From contig JAGQWW010000077.1 of the NCBI GenBank assembly GCA_020436955.1, positions 1 to 9,585 of the forward strand: a DNA stretch of 9,585 nt, given 5' to 3'. Numbering within the stretch: position 1 is the stretch's first letter; the number at the start of each line of letters is the position of its first letter. The translations under genes were made by a program, and so were the position numbers. Below are positions 1 through 6,159 of the stretch, in pieces. The notes beneath the pieces were generated by a model. It ran no database searches. It was not told the origin of the DNA and was given only the letters and a program-made list of their open reading frames with translations. Source of the stretch: Saprospiraceae bacterium. GTDB taxonomy: Bacteria > Bacteroidota > Bacteroidia > Chitinophagales > Saprospiraceae.

Positions 1-1
1 G

Positions 2-1174
2 AATTACAAGTACTATAAAAACCTGTATGATAATGCCTTGGGTAACTTCAAATCCATGATTCGTGCAATAACCCTGGATCATGCTATGTTGCATTATCTC
101 AACAACCAATACAATAGTGCACAACAGCCGGATGAAAACTACGCCCGCGAATTGCAGGAACTGTTTTGTATTGGTAAAGGACCCGATGCTCAATTTACAG
201 AAGAAGATGTACAGGCAATGGCACGGGTGTTGACCGGTTGGCGTTACGATTATGCAACGGACCAGACTGTCTTTGCCTTCTGGGCACATGATGCCAATGA
301 CAAACTGTTGTCTTCTTTTTATGGAAATGCGGTCATAACCGGACGAGCAGGTACGGCTGGAGCTGAAGAATTAGATGATTTATTGGATGTTATATTTGAG
401 AACAATGAAGTAGCAGCTTTTGTATGTCGCAAATTGTACCGCTTCTTTGTTTATCATGAAATAGACGATTTGACCGAGCAAAACGTCATCCAGCCATTGG
501 CCCAGGTTTTCAGGGACAATGATTATGAAATGATGCCGGTTTTGGAAACGCTTTTCAAAAGTGAGCACTTTTTTGATACCCTCAACAGGGGCGCAATTAT
601 TAAAAGTGGACTCGATTACGTGTTGGGAAGTATGCGTGAATTCAAAACACCGCTACCTAATCCATCCATGCTGTCAGACAATTACCAACTTACCGGAACG
701 CTGGTGTATTTCTGTGCGCTCATTCAGCACAATCTGGGAGACCCACCAAATGTATCGGGTTGGCCGGCTTATTATCAACTACCACAATTTGACAAACACT
801 GGATTTCTACCAATACCCTACCATTCAGGTTGCAATATGCCGACCTGATGTTGGCCAACGGTATACCTACAGACAATCATGTAGCACCATTTGATGTAAT
901 TGAAACTACCAAGCTTATACCAGATGCAAGCGACCCCAATCTGCTTATCGATAATGCGGTGAAGTGGTTGTACGGCATTGAGGTATCTGCCGGTGTGAAA
1001 CTTGTATTGAAGTCAATCCTGCTTTCAGGGCAGTTGACAGATTACTATTGGACCAATGCCTGGGTACAATATCTGGACGACCCCAACGACGCAATGAAAC
1101 GGGAGACCGTGCAGCGAAGGTTGTTAGGTTTTTATTATTACCTGGTTCATCTGGAGGAACACCACCTCTGCTAA
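2..1174 (+). CDS. DUF1800 family protein, 5' end missing
   Basis: The frame is open to the left edge, so the start lies outside the window; the in-frame TTG at 38 and first ATG at 56 fall inside conserved sequence and are not starts. Family landmarks in order: ENYARELQELF (from base 134), an EEDVQAMARVLTGWR segment, a CRKLYRFFVYHE helix, LETLFKSEHFF, a KSGLDYVLGSMREF segment, and GDPPNVSGWPAY (737-772). The protein ends in HHLC, as I recall is common for this family. Roughly the last 390 residues are present, so perhaps 100-200 N-terminal residues are missing. DUF1800 proteins are exported, of unknown biochemical activity, and typically encoded beside DUF1501, as here: the DUF1501 gene starts 46 bases downstream with no terminator between, which suggests one operon. 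Family assignment is firm; function is unknown. Confidence 0.9.
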   Translation, partial: NYKYYKNLYDNALGNFKSMIRAITLDHAMLHYLNNQYNSAQQPDENYARELQELFCIGKGPDAQFTEEDVQAMARVLTGWRYDYATDQTVFAFWAHDANDKLLSSFYGNAVITGRAGTAGAEELDDLLDVIFENNEVAAFVCRKLYRFFVYHEIDDLTEQNVIQPLAQVFRDNDYEMMPVLETLFKSEHFFDTLNRGAIIKSGLDYVLGSMREFKTPLPNPSMLSDNYQLTGTLVYFCALIQHNLGDPPNVSGWPAYYQLPQFDKHWISTNTLPFRLQYADLMLANGIPTDNHVAPFDVIETTKLIPDASDPNLLIDNAVKWLYGIEVSAGVKLVLKSILLSGQLTDYYWTNAWVQYLDDPNDAMKRETVQRRLLGFYYYLVHLEEHHLC

Positions 1175-1220
1175 AAGAACCGGATTGTAAAACCTTTTCC
1201 ACACCAAGAAACTTAAAAAA

Positions 1221-2813
1221 ATGCTTCGTAGAAATTTCCTTAAAAATACAGCCTTAGGCACGGTTACAATTCCAGGTTTAGTGAATGGTTTTTCCTTTGG
1301 AATGAATCGTCCTTCTCCTTTTCAAAAAATGTTGTCCAACTTTTTGACCGATACTGATCATGTTTTGGTGCTGGTTAGAATGGATGGTGGAAATGATGGA
1401 TTGAATACGGTCATTCCTTTGGATCAATATGATAAATTGGCGGTAGCCAGAAGTAAAGTAATCCTCCCCAGGAATAGTTTATTGAACTTAAATGGTCGGG
1501 ACGACGTAAAGCTTCACCCTTCCATGACCGGAATGCAAGCTTTATACAATGAAGGCAAGTTGTCCATCATTCAATCTGTAGGATATCCGAATCCAAACTT
1601 CTCCCACTTTAGAAGTACGGATATCTGGATGACTGGTGCTGACTATAATGAAGTACTGACCACCGGTTGGATGGGTCGATACCTGAATTACGAATACCCT
1701 AACTTTCCACAGGGTTTTCCAAATGCTGATATGCCGGATCCGATTTCTATCGAGCTGGGTGCATCGCTTTCATTGACTTTCCAGGGACCTGGTGCTGGTA
1801 TGGGTATGTCAATTGCCAATGCAGACACTTTCTACAATCTTGTACAAGGTATTCAAACACCTGCGCCGAATACACCTGCAGGAAAACAGCTTGAATATGT
1901 GCGATTAATAGCGCGTCAGTCCAATGATTATGGTACCGTAGTGACCGCTGCCTATGACAACGGCACCAATAGTGCAACTTATCCTAATGCAGGCACCAAT
2001 AACCTGGCAGAGCAATTGAAAATTGTAGCAAGGTTGATCAGCGGAGGTTTAAAGACGAGGGTTTACATGGTGAGTATTGGAGGTTTTGACACACACGATG
2101 CGCAGGTAGATCCAAGCGACCATACCGTGGGTGAACACGCTAATTTATTGAAAAACACTTCTGATGCCATTACTGCATTTGTAAGGGATATGGAAGCACA
2201 AGGCCTTGACAACAGGGTACTGGGCATGACTTTTTCCGAATTTGGAAGAAGGGTAATTTCCAACTTTAGCGATGGTACTGATCACGGTACTGCTGCGCCT
2301 ATGTTCTTGTTTGGAACGACCGTAAAGCCGGGCATCCTTGGAGACAATCCGGTAATTCCAACCAATGCAAATGAAGATGACAATCTTCCTATGCAATATG
2401 ACTTCCGTTCGGTGTACAATACCATTTTGAAAGATTGGTTCTGTATTCCGGAAAATGATTTGGAAAGCATCATGCTGGATGAATTCCAACTACTGCCGCT
2501 AGTGGGTAATTCGGATTGTATTTCAGACACTCATGAAATCAACCAGGCTGCCGGTAAAAATTTATTGGATTGTTATCCGAATCCATTTGTCCAATACGTG
2601 CATATCGACTATGAATCATTGGGTGGTAATACCCTTATTCAGATTTTCAATCAGGCGGGACAAATCCTCGCTACACCATTTAAAGGGACGCTTGCTGCCG
2701 GTAAATACAACCTTGAATGGAACAGTGAAGATTTACCTGCGGGAACCTATTATGTACGACTTCAAAACGGACTTACCCAGCAAGTAAAGCCTATTTTAAA
2801 AGTTAGAGGATAA
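1221..2813 (+). CDS. DUF1501 family protein with T9SS type A sorting domain
   Basis: A 530-residue protein starting at ATG 1221 behind an A-rich leader with no Shine-Dalgarno. The N-terminus carries a twin-arginine-like motif, RRNFLK (residues 3-8), followed by a weak hydrophobic stretch. The DUF1501 body (about 45-430) shows MDGGNDGLN (54-62), NFSHFRSTDIW (126-136), GGFDTHDAQ (287-295), SEFGRR (339-344) and DGTDHGTAAP (351-360). This family is placed in the alkaline phosphatase/sulfatase superfamily; the conserved Asp and His residues fit metal binding, but no activity is established. Residues 446-530 form a Por-secretion-tail domain: YPNPF at 452-456, a central IQIFNQAGQ strand and DLPAGTYYVRL near the end. 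The likely route is export across the inner membrane and then T9SS passage or surface anchoring. It is the downstream partner of the DUF1800 gene. Family and sorting-domain calls are strong; the substrate is unknown. Confidence 0.93.
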   Translation: MLRRNFLKNTALGTVTIPGLVNGFSFGMNRPSPFQKMLSNFLTDTDHVLVLVRMDGGNDGLNTVIPLDQYDKLAVARSKVILPRNSLLNLNGRDDVKLHPSMTGMQALYNEGKLSIIQSVGYPNPNFSHFRSTDIWMTGADYNEVLTTGWMGRYLNYEYPNFPQGFPNADMPDPISIELGASLSLTFQGPGAGMGMSIANADTFYNLVQGIQTPAPNTPAGKQLEYVRLIARQSNDYGTVVTAAYDNGTNSATYPNAGTNNLAEQLKIVARLISGGLKTRVYMVSIGGFDTHDAQVDPSDHTVGEHANLLKNTSDAITAFVRDMEAQGLDNRVLGMTFSEFGRRVISNFSDGTDHGTAAPMFLFGTTVKPGILGDNPVIPTNANEDDNLPMQYDFRSVYNTILKDWFCIPENDLESIMLDEFQLLPLVGNSDCISDTHEINQAAGKNLLDCYPNPFVQYVHIDYESLGGNTLIQIFNQAGQILATPFKGTLAAGKYNLEWNSEDLPAGTYYVRLQNGLTQQVKPILKVRG

Positions 2814-2842
2814 TTTTTTAAAAAAAATCATTTTTGCGAACT

Positions 2843-2909
2843 ATATTGATTGTCAATATGTTCGGGTGGTCGTAATGCGACATTACGGGAAAAGATTTTA
2901 AAAAAAATC
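2843..2909. repeat. three consecutive short hairpins downstream of DUF1501
   Basis: Three perfect inverted repeats lie in a row: ATATTGA-TTG-TCAATAT (2843-2859), CGTAATG-CGA-CATTACG (2871-2887) and GATTTT-AAAA-AAAATC (2894-2909). The first two have the same 7-3-7 geometry. None is followed by a clean U-tract on the + strand, so a simple intrinsic terminator is not obvious. They lie between the DUF1501 stop and the tRNA-Lys promoter and could limit read-through or protect the mRNA 3' end. Confidence 0.6.
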
Positions 2910-2919
2910 CTCCGGGGTG

Positions 2920-2948
2920 TTGTTTTTTACTCAGGAATTGTATCTTTG
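2920..2948 (+). promoter_or_regulatory. promoter of tRNA-Lys (Bacteroidota type)
   Basis: TATCTTTG at 2941-2948 matches TAnnTTTG exactly. TTG at 2920-2922 sits 18 bases upstream as the -33 element. Transcription would start near 2954-2956, giving a leader of about 30 bases before the mature tRNA 5' end. Confidence 0.75.
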
Positions 2949-2983
2949 CACCCGCCAAATAAAATTTGGATGCACTTTGAAAT

Positions 2984-3059
2984 GATTCCGTAGCTCAGTC
3001 GGTAGAGCACTTGACTTTTAATCAAGGGGTCCTGGGTTCGAGCCCCAGCGGAATCACCA
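2984..3059 (+). tRNA. tRNA-Lys (anticodon UUU), CCA encoded
   Basis: The cloverleaf is complete. The acceptor stem pairs GATTCCG (2984-2990) with CGGAATC (3049-3055). The discriminator is A3056 and CCA is encoded at 3057-3059. The anticodon stem CTTGA/TCAAG (3010-3014 with 3022-3026) encloses the loop CTTTTAA with anticodon TTT at 3017-3019, which falls at tRNA position 34 as it should. The T-arm contains GGTTCGAGCC. A dedicated promoter precedes it and a terminator follows, so it appears to be a single-gene unit. Confidence 0.97.
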
Positions 3060-3070
3060 AAACAAAACTC

Positions 3071-3104
3071 AAAGCCGTTTCGGTACATCCGGGACGGCTT
3101 TTTT
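3071..3104 (+). terminator. intrinsic terminator of tRNA-Lys
   Basis: AAAGCCGT (3071-3078) pairs with ACGGCTTT (3094-3101). The inner TTCGG/CCGGG pairs extend it through two G-U wobbles to a 13-bp stem with loop TACAT. A run of six T (3099-3104) follows. Confidence 0.88.
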
Positions 3105-3140
3105 CATGCCCTAAACTCATCTTTTGTGACTTAGATCATG

Positions 3141-3169
3141 TTTACAGGAAAGCACACCTTTTATTTTTG
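3141..3169 (+). promoter_or_regulatory. promoter of the thioredoxin gene
   Basis: TATTTTTG at 3162-3169 matches TAnnTTTG. TTTA at 3141-3144 is a one-mismatch -33 element 17 bases upstream. The predicted leader is only about 12 bases, with no Shine-Dalgarno before ATG 3188. The site is moderately convincing because the region is T-rich. Confidence 0.55.
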
Positions 3170-3187
3170 TGAAAAAACCAACGAGAG

Positions 3188-3973
3188 ATGAATTTCCAAA
3201 ACGATGTTTTACTGGCGAGCCACGATAAACCTGTTGTGGTAGACTTTTGGGCAGAATGGTGTGGTCCTTGTAGAATGCTGGGCCCGACCATTGAAGCCAT
3301 GGCACGCGAACAGGCCAACCAATGGACACTGGTAAAAGTAGATACTGAAGAATACCAGGACCTGGCCATAGAATATGGCGTAAGAGGTATACCCAATGTC
3401 AAGATGTTTTACAAAGGCCAGGTAGTCGCTGAATTTTCCGGTGCACTCCCCCGCCCTGCCATACAAAAATGGTTGGATGAAAATCTGCCAACGCCTGCAA
3501 AGGAAGCCATCACAGAAATCCTGGCCCTTGACGGTGATTTTCCCAATCATGAAGTCATCGACCATCTTGAAACTTTTTTAAAAGAAAACCCGGATAACCT
3601 TACTGCCCGTACGATGCTTGCCAAACATCTTGTAATGGTGGAACCGGATGCAGCCTATGAATTATTGGAGGCCGTGAAAGAAGGTTCAGAGGAATATGAC
3701 GACGCGCAGGATATAAGAACGGTAGGAGAATTCATGGCTTTCGAGCCCACTACTCCATCTCCTGCTTCAGAGGCGCTTGTAAAGGCACAGGACTATCTTC
3801 TACATCAAAATCCTGAAAAGGGTATCCAAGAGATTATTCAGGCCGTGATGTACGATAAAAAGCTGGCAGACGACCTCCCTAGACGTTCAGCCATTGCTTT
3901 TTTCCATTTGTGGGGTCAACAGCACCCACTTACTAAAAAATATCGCAGGCAGTTTGATATGGTGTTATATTAA
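3188..3973 (+). CDS. cnoX: CnoX/YbbN-type thioredoxin with C-terminal TPR-like domain
   Basis: 261 residues. The thioredoxin fold covers about 1-100, with the dithiol motif WCGPC (Cys25 and Cys28) and the cis-proline in GIPN (Pro69). Residues 105-261 are helical and TPR-like and end in HPLTKKYRRQFDMVLY, closely resembling the conserved C-terminus of YbbN/CnoX. There is no signal peptide, so it should be cytoplasmic. CnoX proteins are chaperone-redoxins that protect clients from over-oxidation and pass them to GroEL or DnaK. E. coli CnoX has lost the canonical active site (SxxC), but here the full WCGPC is kept, so a redox-active form that accepts electrons from thioredoxin reductase is likely. 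It is transcribed alone between the tRNA terminator and its own terminator. The domain architecture is sure; chaperone function is inferred from the family. Confidence 0.88.
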   Translation: MNFQNDVLLASHDKPVVVDFWAEWCGPCRMLGPTIEAMAREQANQWTLVKVDTEEYQDLAIEYGVRGIPNVKMFYKGQVVAEFSGALPRPAIQKWLDENLPTPAKEAITEILALDGDFPNHEVIDHLETFLKENPDNLTARTMLAKHLVMVEPDAAYELLEAVKEGSEEYDDAQDIRTVGEFMAFEPTTPSPASEALVKAQDYLLHQNPEKGIQEIIQAVMYDKKLADDLPRRSAIAFFHLWGQQHPLTKKYRRQFDMVLY

Positions 3974-3983
3974 ACAACAGGCG

Positions 3984-4024
3984 AAGAAGTTAGGATAGGT
4001 ACTGTTCTAACTTCTTTGTTTTTT
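3984..4024 (+). terminator. intrinsic terminator of the thioredoxin gene
   Basis: AAGAAGTTAG (3984-3993) pairs perfectly with CTAACTTCTT (4007-4016). The inner GATA/TGTT pairs (with wobbles) extend the stem around loop GGTAC, and TGTTTTTT follows. Read on the minus strand, the same stem lies just past the stop of the convergent gene, but with a poor U-tract, so bidirectional use is possible but weaker. Confidence 0.85.
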
Positions 4025-4757
4025 ATTGGACTATGAGCTTTTCAACTTTCCAGTTGCTGTCCTTCATTTGAATCTTTACGCAGTACACATTAGGTAATAA
4101 CCCTTCCACCGAGAGCACATTATTTTTTGGTTGTTGTTTGTCATATACCAACCTTCCGGTACAATCAAAAATCTGGATTTGCTCTATCGCTTCCCAGTCT
4201 TTCAGTTGTATAATACCAGTAGTTGGATTTGGGAAAATGGTACCCGCCGCATTTTCAATTTCGGCAACCTTGGTAGTGGTACAATCTCCTGAATTGACCC
4301 CAATATGAAAATAAGCTGTGTCCAGAATATTGGAAGGGTTGTTTGCATCAAAAAATATGATTTTTGAATCGCAACAGCCCGGTAAAAAATTGGGTACGTA
4401 AGATTGTTGAATGATAAAATTTGAGTCTCCAGGGAGCATAGTGATAACTAATACACTTTCATTTATACTAGGAGGATAAGAAATTAGTGGGTCTGCGGAA
4501 GTGATGTACCATTGATCTGGACAATTTTCATCAAATTCTCTCCTCCATTTTAGTTGAAGTGTATCATTGCTCCTGTTTTCAAAAAACAACTCCAAATTGA
4601 ACATTTCAAAACCATTTGAAAGGTCCGCATTAATGATGTTTTGACCGATAGAATCAATAGAAAACAATGGATTATTTTGAGCACCCATTTCAAAGGATGT
4701 CAAAAAATAAAACATTACAAACAGGACCTTTACTTGATATTTAGTAAAAATAATCAA
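4023..4757 (-). CDS. small secreted protein with T9SS type A sorting domain
   Basis: 244 residues if translation starts at TTG 4757; an in-frame stop at 4763-4761 rules out a longer frame. The TTG start gives a convincing signal peptide (Lys6 and Lys10, hydrophobic 11-21, likely cleavage after about residue 26, GAQ). The first ATG (4715) would leave only about 12 residues before cleavage, but a weak promoter-like AAATTTTG overlaps the TTG start, so the start is uncertain. Residues 50-155 are beta-rich with Cys79, adjacent Cys128-Cys129 and Cys159, and resemble an Ig-like sandwich; I do not recognise the family. Residues 174-244 are a sorting domain: FPNPTTG (175-181), IQIFDCTGRLV and a C-terminal basic beta strand. 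The likely fate is secretion and surface attachment by T9SS. It converges on the thioredoxin gene; function unknown. Confidence 0.85.
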   Translation of the reverse strand: MIIFTKYQVKVLFVMFYFLTSFEMGAQNNPLFSIDSIGQNIINADLSNGFEMFNLELFFENRSNDTLQLKWRREFDENCPDQWYITSADPLISYPPSINESVLVITMLPGDSNFIIQQSYVPNFLPGCCDSKIIFFDANNPSNILDTAYFHIGVNSGDCTTTKVAEIENAAGTIFPNPTTGIIQLKDWEAIEQIQIFDCTGRLVYDKQQPKNNVLSVEGLLPNVYCVKIQMKDSNWKVEKLIVQ

Positions 4758-4865
4758 AATTTAATTTTGCTTTTTTGGTGGGTAATTGAAATTCCTTTTA
4801 AAACCTTTTGGTTGAGAATAAATTTTAAGCAAATCAACCAAAGTAAATTTGTTACTAAAACCCTA

Positions 4866-5336
4866 CTACATCGCAAATCCAATCAATGCTGCCAATAATC
4901 CCATCACGATAAAGAGTCCATAGATAATGGTGAAAATCAAGGCAACAATTCCAATAAAAACATAGTGTCTCTTTAGATAATCAAAAGCACCGGTCAGATA
5001 AGACTGGTCAGATGCATCCAGGGCAATTTTCATCTTTTTGGAAAATTGAAATAAATAGTAAACCGGAAAGAACTGAATAGCACCTCCAATAATGTACACA
5101 ACAGGAAGGAATCCTGAAGAGGCAGGCATGGGTGTAGGGCTATAAGAACCTAATGTAGCCATGATTGCTCCAATCGAAAATGATAATAGCACCATTAGTC
5201 CTATCCCAACAAAACCTAAGATTGACAGAAACTTGGCCCATTTGGCAATGGTCTGAAGGAAAAATTTGATTTCATTACTGATATGCAGCTCCCCTGCATT
5301 TGTAAATCCGTCGTCAAGTGGTTGATTCATTTCCAT
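4866..5336 (-). CDS. DUF5362 family small membrane protein
   Basis: 156 residues starting at ATG 5336 (MEMNQ); a second ATG two codons in is an equal alternative. A polar N-terminus (1-22) is followed by EIKFFLQTIAKWAKFL and three predicted membrane helices at about 35-61, 75-97 and 125-153. The cytoplasmic-looking linker FSKKMKIALDASDQ lies between helices 2 and 3, followed by an FDYLKRHY segment. This pattern, including the AKW segment and FSKKMK, fits the Bacteroidota DUF5362 family. No enzymatic residues are apparent and the role is unknown. It is an inner-membrane protein by inference. It lies 108 bases upstream of the T9SS-sorted gene on the same strand and diverges from the thioesterase gene across a repeat-filled spacer. 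Confidence 0.8.
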   Translation of the reverse strand: MEMNQPLDDGFTNAGELHISNEIKFFLQTIAKWAKFLSILGFVGIGLMVLLSFSIGAIMATLGSYSPTPMPASSGFLPVVYIIGGAIQFFPVYYLFQFSKKMKIALDASDQSYLTGAFDYLKRHYVFIGIVALIFTIIYGLFIVMGLLAALIGFAM

Positions 5337-5362
5337 AGAAAAATGTTTTAGTTAAAAAGAAA

Positions 5363-5370
5363 CAAGTATA
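5363..5370 (-). promoter_or_regulatory. weak -7 element for DUF5362
   Basis: On the minus strand TATACTTG matches TAnnTTTG with one mismatch and would give a leader of about 20 bases before ATG 5336. No good -33 element is visible, so this is tentative. Confidence 0.3.
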
Positions 5371-5390
5371 AGAAGAAAAATGGAATCAGA

Positions 5391-5432
5391 TCTGGATACT
5401 AGCTGCTGGTTTCTGGATGCTGGTTTCTTGTC
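5391..5432. repeat. heptad array A (TCTGGAT/GCTGGTT type)
   Basis: Six consecutive 7-mers: TCTGGAT, ACTAGCT, GCTGGTT, TCTGGAT, GCTGGTT, TCTTGTC. TCTGGAT and GCTGGTT each occur twice. Six more bases separate it from array B, keeping nearly the same register. Confidence 0.6.
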
Positions 5433-5438
5433 AAGTTT

Positions 5439-5509
5439 CGAATGGCGAAATACGAGTGGCGAATTTTCGAAAAGCGAACACCGAAAAGCGAATACCGAAA
5501 CCCGAATCC
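5439..5509. repeat. heptad array B (CGAAnnn)
   Basis: Ten consecutive units all begin CGA: CGAATGG, CGAAATA, CGAGTGG, CGAATTTT (the only 8-mer), CGAAAAG, CGAACAC, CGAAAAG, CGAATAC, CGAAACC, CGAATCC. It lies directly upstream of the thioesterase promoter region. An open frame runs through it into the thioesterase, but the repeat and the position of family homology show that this part is not coding. Confidence 0.85.
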
Positions 5510-5527
5510 CCGTTCTTCCCAATTTTG

Positions 5528-5535
5528 TACCTTGG
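5528..5535 (+). promoter_or_regulatory. possible -7 element of the thioesterase gene
   Basis: TACCTTGG differs from TAnnTTTG by one base and lies 16 bases before ATG 5552. It supports that start rather than the upstream in-frame ATG at 5417. No clear -33 TTTG is seen. Confidence 0.4.
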
Positions 5536-5551
5536 CAACAAAATCATTGGA

Positions 5552-5965
5552 ATGAATTTACAGGAAGCGGTAGTAAAAAAAATGTATGATAATGATGCCT
5601 TCAGTAAATGGCTGGGTATTAAGATTGTAAGTATCGGACCTGGAGCCTGTTCATTACAGATGACCGTCAGAAGTGAAATGACCAATGGTTTTGATATTGC
5701 TCATGGTGGCATCACTTATTCCTTAGCTGACAGTGCACTTGCCTTTGCCAGTAATGGGCATGGAAGAAAGGCAGTGAGTGTGGAAACTTCCATTTCTCAT
5801 ACCAAAGCCGTAAAGTCCGGTGACATTTTGACCGCCACAGCTCGTGAAGAGCATCTTTCCAACAAAATTGGTATCTACCAAATAATCGTAACCAACCAGG
5901 ATCAAGAAGTAGTTGCCCTTTTCAAAGGCACCGTCTATCGAACCGGGAAGGATTGGGAGGTTTGA
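5552..5965 (+). CDS. paaI: PaaI-family hotdog-fold acyl-CoA thioesterase
   Basis: 137 residues from ATG 5552. The frame is open back to ATG 5417, but the extra 45 codons translate heptad repeats, the family's usual length is about 140, and similarity begins at MYDNDAF, so 5552 is chosen. The protein resembles E. coli PaaI throughout: MYDNDAFSKWLGI (11-23), MTNG (43-46), the HGG signature (51-53), SLAD with Asp60 at the position of the PaaI catalytic aspartate, TATAREEH, and a NQDQEVVALFKGTVYR C-terminus. PaaI enzymes hydrolyse ring-hydroxylated phenylacetyl-CoA and related aryl or acyl thioesters, protecting the CoA pool during phenylacetate breakdown. No other paa gene is in the window, so the natural substrate is uncertain and a general housekeeping thioesterase is possible. 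It is probably cytoplasmic and tetrameric, as in the family. Confidence 0.88.
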   Translation: MNLQEAVVKKMYDNDAFSKWLGIKIVSIGPGACSLQMTVRSEMTNGFDIAHGGITYSLADSALAFASNGHGRKAVSVETSISHTKAVKSGDILTATAREEHLSNKIGIYQIIVTNQDQEVVALFKGTVYRTGKDWEV

Positions 5966-5969
5966 TGGC

Positions 5970-5990
5970 GGGGCGAGGGGCGAGGGGCGC
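5970..5990. repeat. heptad array C (GGGGCGA)
   Basis: GGGGCGA, GGGGCGA, GGGGCGC in direct succession, four bases after the thioesterase stop codon. The + strand has no T here. Confidence 0.7.
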
Positions 5991-6016
5991 ATGGTGCGGT
6001 TTGCGGGGTGCGGGAC

Positions 6017-6062
6017 GCGTGAAGCGTGAAGCGTGAAGCGTGAAGCGTGAAGCGTGAAGCGT
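6017..6062. repeat. heptad array D (GCGTGAA x6.5)
   Basis: Six identical copies of GCGTGAA (6017-6058) and a partial GCGT (6059-6062). It is the only exact tandem array in the window and so the one most likely to vary in copy number. It lies between two convergent gene ends and not in a coding region. Confidence 0.95.
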
Positions 6063-6096
6063 AATTTGGCAAATAATTTAAAATTAAAAAAGTAGG

Positions 6097-6159
6097 TCAA
6101 AAGCCGAACACCAAAAGCCAAAAGCCGAACACCGAACACCGAAAGCCGAACACCGCATA
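6097..6159. repeat. heptad array E (CCGAACA/CCAAAAG)
   Basis: Nine consecutive 7-mers: TCAAAAG, CCGAACA, CCAAAAG, CCAAAAG, CCGAACA, CCGAACA, CCGAAAG, CCGAACA, CCGCATA. Shifted by one base, it contains the CGAACAC unit of array B four times, in the same orientation. It ends 10 bases before the stop codon of the large minus-strand gene. Confidence 0.9.

Noticed and set aside
1048..1257. Small + strand open frame bridging DUF1800 and DUF1501
   Set aside because: It overlaps both real genes in another frame, has no recognisable product, and its codons are the shifted ends of the real genes.
2814..2836. AT-run after the DUF1501 stop (TTTTTTAAAAAAAATCATTTTT) as an intrinsic terminator
   Set aside because: There is no GC-containing stem; A and T runs pair only weakly.
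5417..5551. N-terminal extension of the thioesterase from ATG 5417
   Set aside because: It translates heptad array B, makes the protein too long for the family, and the similarity to PaaI starts only after ATG 5552.
5391..6159. CRISPR array
   Set aside because: The units are 7 bp in direct succession with no spacers of uniform length, and there is no cas gene nearby.
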